Assembly: GCF_048771995.1 (NCBI RefSeq)
Contig: NC_133026.1
Coordinates: 61,691,001 to 61,755,000, forward strand
Length of the DNA: 64,000 bases
Reading direction: 5' to 3'
From: Taeniopygia guttata
Taxonomy: Eukaryota > Chordata > Aves > Passeriformes > Estrildidae
In this document: positions 60,318-64,000 of the stretch, in pieces
Position numbering within the stretch: the first letter of the stretch is position 1
How the letters are laid out: each line of letters opens with the position of its first letter
Program-made: the position numbers and the translations under genes
Notes under the pieces: model-generated
Told to the model about the DNA's origin: nothing
What the model saw: only the letters and a program-made list of their open reading frames with translations
Database searches by the model: none

Positions 60318-60450
60318 CTCTCCCATTTTACAGGCGACAAGGAGTGAAGGTGAGTCCTGCTGAAAATGATTTGGTAAGTCAGTTGCAACACTGCCTGTAG
60401 AACTGAGCTCTCTGGAGCCCTTGTCCTGTGTCCACTGAGGTATCCACCAC
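60318..60450 (-). mobile_element. MIR-like SINE relic
   Basis: tctcccattttacaggcgacaagga, a degraded GGTAAGTCAG word, then gtagaactgagctctctggagcccttgtcctgtgtccactgaggta. This follows the order of MIR-type elements read in the antisense direction (CATTTTACAGATG...GTCACACAGC...GAACCCAGG...CCTGCTCTAACCACTAG). Highly diverged. Confidence 0.5.
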
Positions 60451-62195
60451 AAGGCCTCACTGGAAAGTGCTGTACTGTTTAGCAAGGAGCTGTCAAAATG
60501 GAGATTGCTCTGTCTTGAGACTCAGATAATTTATAGCTAATTCTCTATTTTTACTAGTGCTGTGTTAAGCCTCCAGGGCTTGAATGATGTTCCATACTGG
60601 CATAAGGTGAAGGAACCTCTCTGGAGTATATTGTGGGTTTGCAGTCTGAGAAATACGTGACATAAAAGAGTGCAGGGTGAGGTTAAATCAACACAGTATT
60701 TACAACATATTTTGTGATGACTTAATTTGGTAACTGTCCCCATAGGCTTTTCTCATGGCTGTGTAACTGCATCACGAGAGACAAAATCCAAATGGTGATG
60801 GACATAGGGGCTTGTGGATCTCTTCAAGGAAATTTTTCTTACAGTAAAGAAGAAACTGGTATTGGAAAGCAGCACATGTATTGATAAGCTTGGATATAAT
60901 TGTCAGGAGAGAATTGCTTGCTAAGGGGCAGGCTCCACCGCAATTAGAAGTTACGCTGTGTTATGCTTGTTATGAAGTTATGATGCAGAAGCCATTTGGT
61001 GAAATTCTATGGCTCTCTGCCAAGCATAGTGAATGGTTTTTGCTACTGGTGCCAAACAAACTTAAAAAGAAACCATCATAGCTTGTTTTTGCTGGTGCCG
61101 GACCAAATATCTGTTGGCATCAAACTTGGTATTGATGCCAGAGGCTTGCTGTCACTGGCCCGTGATATGAGGAAACACCAGCTGAGCTGTTACAATTCAA
61201 GTCCATGCATTGATGAAGGAAAGTGAACAACCTTGTAAGAGAATTACAGCAAAATTAACCGAGGGATGAAGGCCTTGAATATGTGATGGAGACACGCTGA
61301 ACTTTGCTAGCCCTTGCTGGAGTACACCTAAGCCAACTCAAACCCACATATATTTTACATGGGTAAACAGTGACTAGAGATATGAAGGATATGTTTCAAT
61401 TCAACTAAGTTTAAGTACTATTTATAGCACCGTGGATCAACAAATTAATCACCTTGCCAATAATATTCCAGTTGAACAGCAATAAGTATTTAACATTCTT
61501 ACTTCTGGGTTGGATTTTTTTGGTTGTTTCTTTGTTTTCAAAAGCTATTTCTGGGTGGAATCTCATGATTTATATAAGCATTAGCCAATTATATAAATAA
61601 ATAATGGTGGAAAAAACCTTGTTGATTCTTATTTTTTCCAAGACCAAGTGAAATGCAATATAATGGAGCTATTTGGGAGCAGGCTGCTGACAGTCAGGCT
61701 TTGCTGTGGTAGGCAGGATTTGGCAGTACTACCCCTATATTGTACCTCTCTGGTGCATTTTCTGTCCTCCGTTTGCTGTGTTCTGTTTTCCTTCTGTGCA
61801 ACCTCCCTGGACAGCTCAAGAACCATTGACATCTCTGAAAATCTGGTCCATGCTGCTGCTGGCTTACTCCTGGAACAGAGACCAGGGTTATACCGAGGCT
61901 ACATTTACTGCAGTACCTCAGGTGGTGGGAGATGGGGGTCTTATGTCCTGCAAACTGGTTCTAGAAACAGAGCATGTTTTCACCACCTTTCAGATGGCAG
62001 AGAAATGTAACAAAAGTTTGGGGACCTGGTCCTTCTGTTGCTGCAGATGTAATAAAGTCATTACTTTGTTGAGTTGCATGCACCGTGTATTTGATTTCCA
62101 GTTCCTAGGTGAGTTCTTAAGGGATTAGCTGAGTTTCAGTCTCTTCAGGTGTGCATAAACATCCTGCTGCCTCACACCCATGAAATTTCTTCCCT

Positions 62196-62341
62196 ACAGA
62201 TGTCAAAGTGCTTTGTGCAAAGTGTTGCTATTTTGGTTCATGGGTTTTCAATGTCTTGGCCAAACTTACATGATCTAAGATGAGAACAGGACATGGGCTT
62301 CCTGATTCCTCCACTACTGCTCTACCTACTAACCCTGTTGT
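62196..62341 (-). mobile_element. MIR/L2-like SINE relic
   Basis: agatgtcaaagtgctttgtgcaaag, then later ttcctgattcctccactactgctctacctactaaccctg. These are the two recognisable ends of antisense MIR-type repeats (CAAAGCGCTTTACAAAG; TCCTGACTCC...CTGCTCTAACCACTA). The middle is degraded. Confidence 0.5.
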
Positions 62342-63639
62342 TTCCCTGAACCTTTACATATACTTTAGTAGATTAATAATTAACCTCCAAGTGGGGCACT
62401 TTCAAGCAAATGTAAAATGAAACCAAACACTTGTCATGGTTTTTAGTCATACCAGATTTGCAAGTAGGGTGTGTTTAAATGATGCAGGTAGATAAAGTCT
62501 TGTTAATTTAGATTAGAGTAAAAGTCAGTGCCTTATCAAAGCAAGTGACTAATTAGGAAAACTATTACCTTTTGGAAAAGAAACAGTTGAACTATCACTC
62601 AAAATTATTTTAACTAATTGAACTGTGCAACTGCTCAGGCTCGTGCAGCTGCTAGGAAAGGAGAAAGAGAGCTTTTCCAAGGAATTGCCAGTGTTCTGGG
62701 GGTTTTTTGATAATTTTGCTTTTAGAAAGTTAACAGTACTTGTCATCACTGTGTAAACATGGGGAAGGGAGGAGAGTCCCGTGAGTCATCAAGGAGCCAA
62801 ACATACAGAATTTAAGTGAAGAACTGGAGCATTTGTATTAAATACACTGCCTTCATTCTCTTCACCTTACCAAGCCAACAGGACAGCAAAGTGCTCGTGA
62901 ATGGTTCGAAATGATGAAGGGAATCTCAGGTCTGTAACAACAGACATTGGGCATTTGGGAACCTGCAAGGGTGGAAACACTAGGGCAAATTCATGGTGTG
63001 AAAAGAAAGATTACGATCAGACTGTATTTATGTTCAGACAGATACATGCAATTGTGAAGAATCATTAAATAACTGTTAACCACACCTGCACAGAGCCTCT
63101 GGCAATGCTGGCTTATAGAGAATCTCAAGAACTGCCATGTGCCTGACGTCATACCTTTGCAAGGAGAGAAAAGTCTTGGGTGTTAGCCCAAGACAGGTAA
63201 GTAAAACATAGTCCAGAGACTTGTGCCAGTTTAATGTCTACAAGTGACTTTCTGGTGTGTCACACCCAGTATCTTCTGCCCTGTAAACCTCTCAGTAGTC
63301 CTGATTTCTTTGCTTATGACCAAGTCTTACTAAACATCTCCAAATTTGCTTGAATGCAATGGCTCCTTCCCTCTAAGTCAGTCAGGACTGTGAGGAGGTA
63401 GTGAGTATGTGCGCACAGAGGAGCCTAGCACAAACAGGATCCTAACTTCTCTGGGATTGTAATTGCTACTGTGGCTTCTCTGGGTTTCTTTTTACATGGA
63501 TCATTTTCCCTTTTAAAAATATTGGGAGGTTTTGAAATGGGAGGTGATGGAAATGGCATTTTAGAACCTTTTTATTTTTACTGTAAAAAATCATTTAATG
63601 GAAATGGAAAGGGGGGAGGGAATCAGGCAGGTTAAAGGT

Positions 63640-63680
63640 AGCGGGGGGGGGGGGGGAGGAGGGAAAGGAAAGGGAGTAAA
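63640..63680. repeat. G-rich homopolymer and purine tract
   Basis: Long uninterrupted G run followed by aggaggg and aaaggaaaggg words. Confidence 0.85.
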
Positions 63681-64000
63681 GCTGAGATGAAGAGGTGAAA
63701 ATGAGGAGAAAGTTGGAGTAGAGAGCTCCAACTGAGAACACATTGCAGAGCAGTTCCACCTAGACTGCAGAAAATTTTCAGGGTGCCCAACAGTCTCCAA
63801 TTTGACTGCTTCTGCTGGTGTAATTTTTTGGACTGCTCACCTCTACAGCTTTCCTCAGGCTAGGGAGTTCTCTGGCTTTTTGTTTCCCATGGTGCTTTTG
63901 GAAGTGATTGTCTTTCATCTACATTTTCTCTCTTGGAGTATACTTTTCCAGTCTTTCATGGCTAGGGGTGGTTGAGGAGTGAAGGGGTTTTTTTGTGGTT

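Larger units (their letters stand above)
56340..64000. other. Gene-free upstream flank of FOXQ1
   Basis: AT-rich DNA with no recognisable exon. Contains the candidate element at 56580-56800, T-rich low-complexity DNA at about 57030-57085, two MIR-like relics (60318 and 62196) and a G14 run at about 63643-63656 followed by purine-rich DNA. The next gene expected from synteny is beyond the window. Confidence 0.6.

Noticed and set aside
1-64000. CRISPR arrays, phage, plasmid or other prokaryotic systems
   Set aside because: The window is vertebrate nuclear DNA; the only regular repeats are microsatellites.

Overview
This is vertebrate nuclear DNA, most likely from a bird or another sauropsid. 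It carries two forkhead transcription-factor genes, FOXF2 and FOXQ1, both on the minus strand and in the same relative order and orientation as in the amniote FOXQ1-FOXF2-FOXC1 cluster (human 6p25). In transcription order FOXQ1 comes first (CDS 55617 down to 54385), then about 34.5 kb of intergenic DNA, then FOXF2 (CDS 19894-18883 spliced to 14927-14761). FOXC1 would lie beyond position 1 and is not in the window. The sauropsid reading rests on the compact FOXQ1-FOXF2 spacing, the lack of young mammalian repeats, and decayed palindromic and MIR-like relics of kinds common in sauropsid genomes. The species cannot be named from this sequence.

Layout. 1-12.5 kb: moderately AT-rich flank downstream of FOXF2, with no gene. 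12.5-13.9 kb: GC-rich DNA and an (AT)n/(GT)n tract just past the FOXF2 polyadenylation site. 13.97-20.3 kb: FOXF2, two exons and a 3.96-kb intron inside a large CpG-rich domain. 20.3-28 kb: upstream regulatory landscape with repeated CpG-dense islands, forkhead/homeodomain/PBX-type motifs and candidate upstream exons. 28-51 kb: AT-rich, repeat-poor intergenic DNA. 51.2-51.6 kb: an isolated CpG island. 53.5-56.3 kb: single-exon FOXQ1 with its CpG island. 56.3-64 kb: upstream flank with a candidate conserved element and two MIR-like relics.

Both proteins have an intact forkhead DNA-binding domain with an intact recognition helix. FOXF2 is known as a mesenchymal Hedgehog/TGF-beta-linked regulator and FOXQ1 as an epithelial regulator. 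Nothing in the sequence shows them acting in one pathway; their adjacency is the ancient cluster arrangement. No tRNA, rRNA, CRISPR array, recent transposon or further protein-coding gene was recognised. Almost all other open frames are chance ORFs or GC-rich shadows. The most interesting non-genic signals are: a possible upstream 5' exon pair for FOXF2 (21949-22080), a fold-back cluster next to an exact 24-bp repeat (3088-3140 and 6667-6690), three identical forkhead-like 9-mers upstream of FOXF2, a compact set of miR-200/miR-182 seed matches in the FOXF2 3'UTR, and inverted K50-homeodomain sites at 26167-26214.
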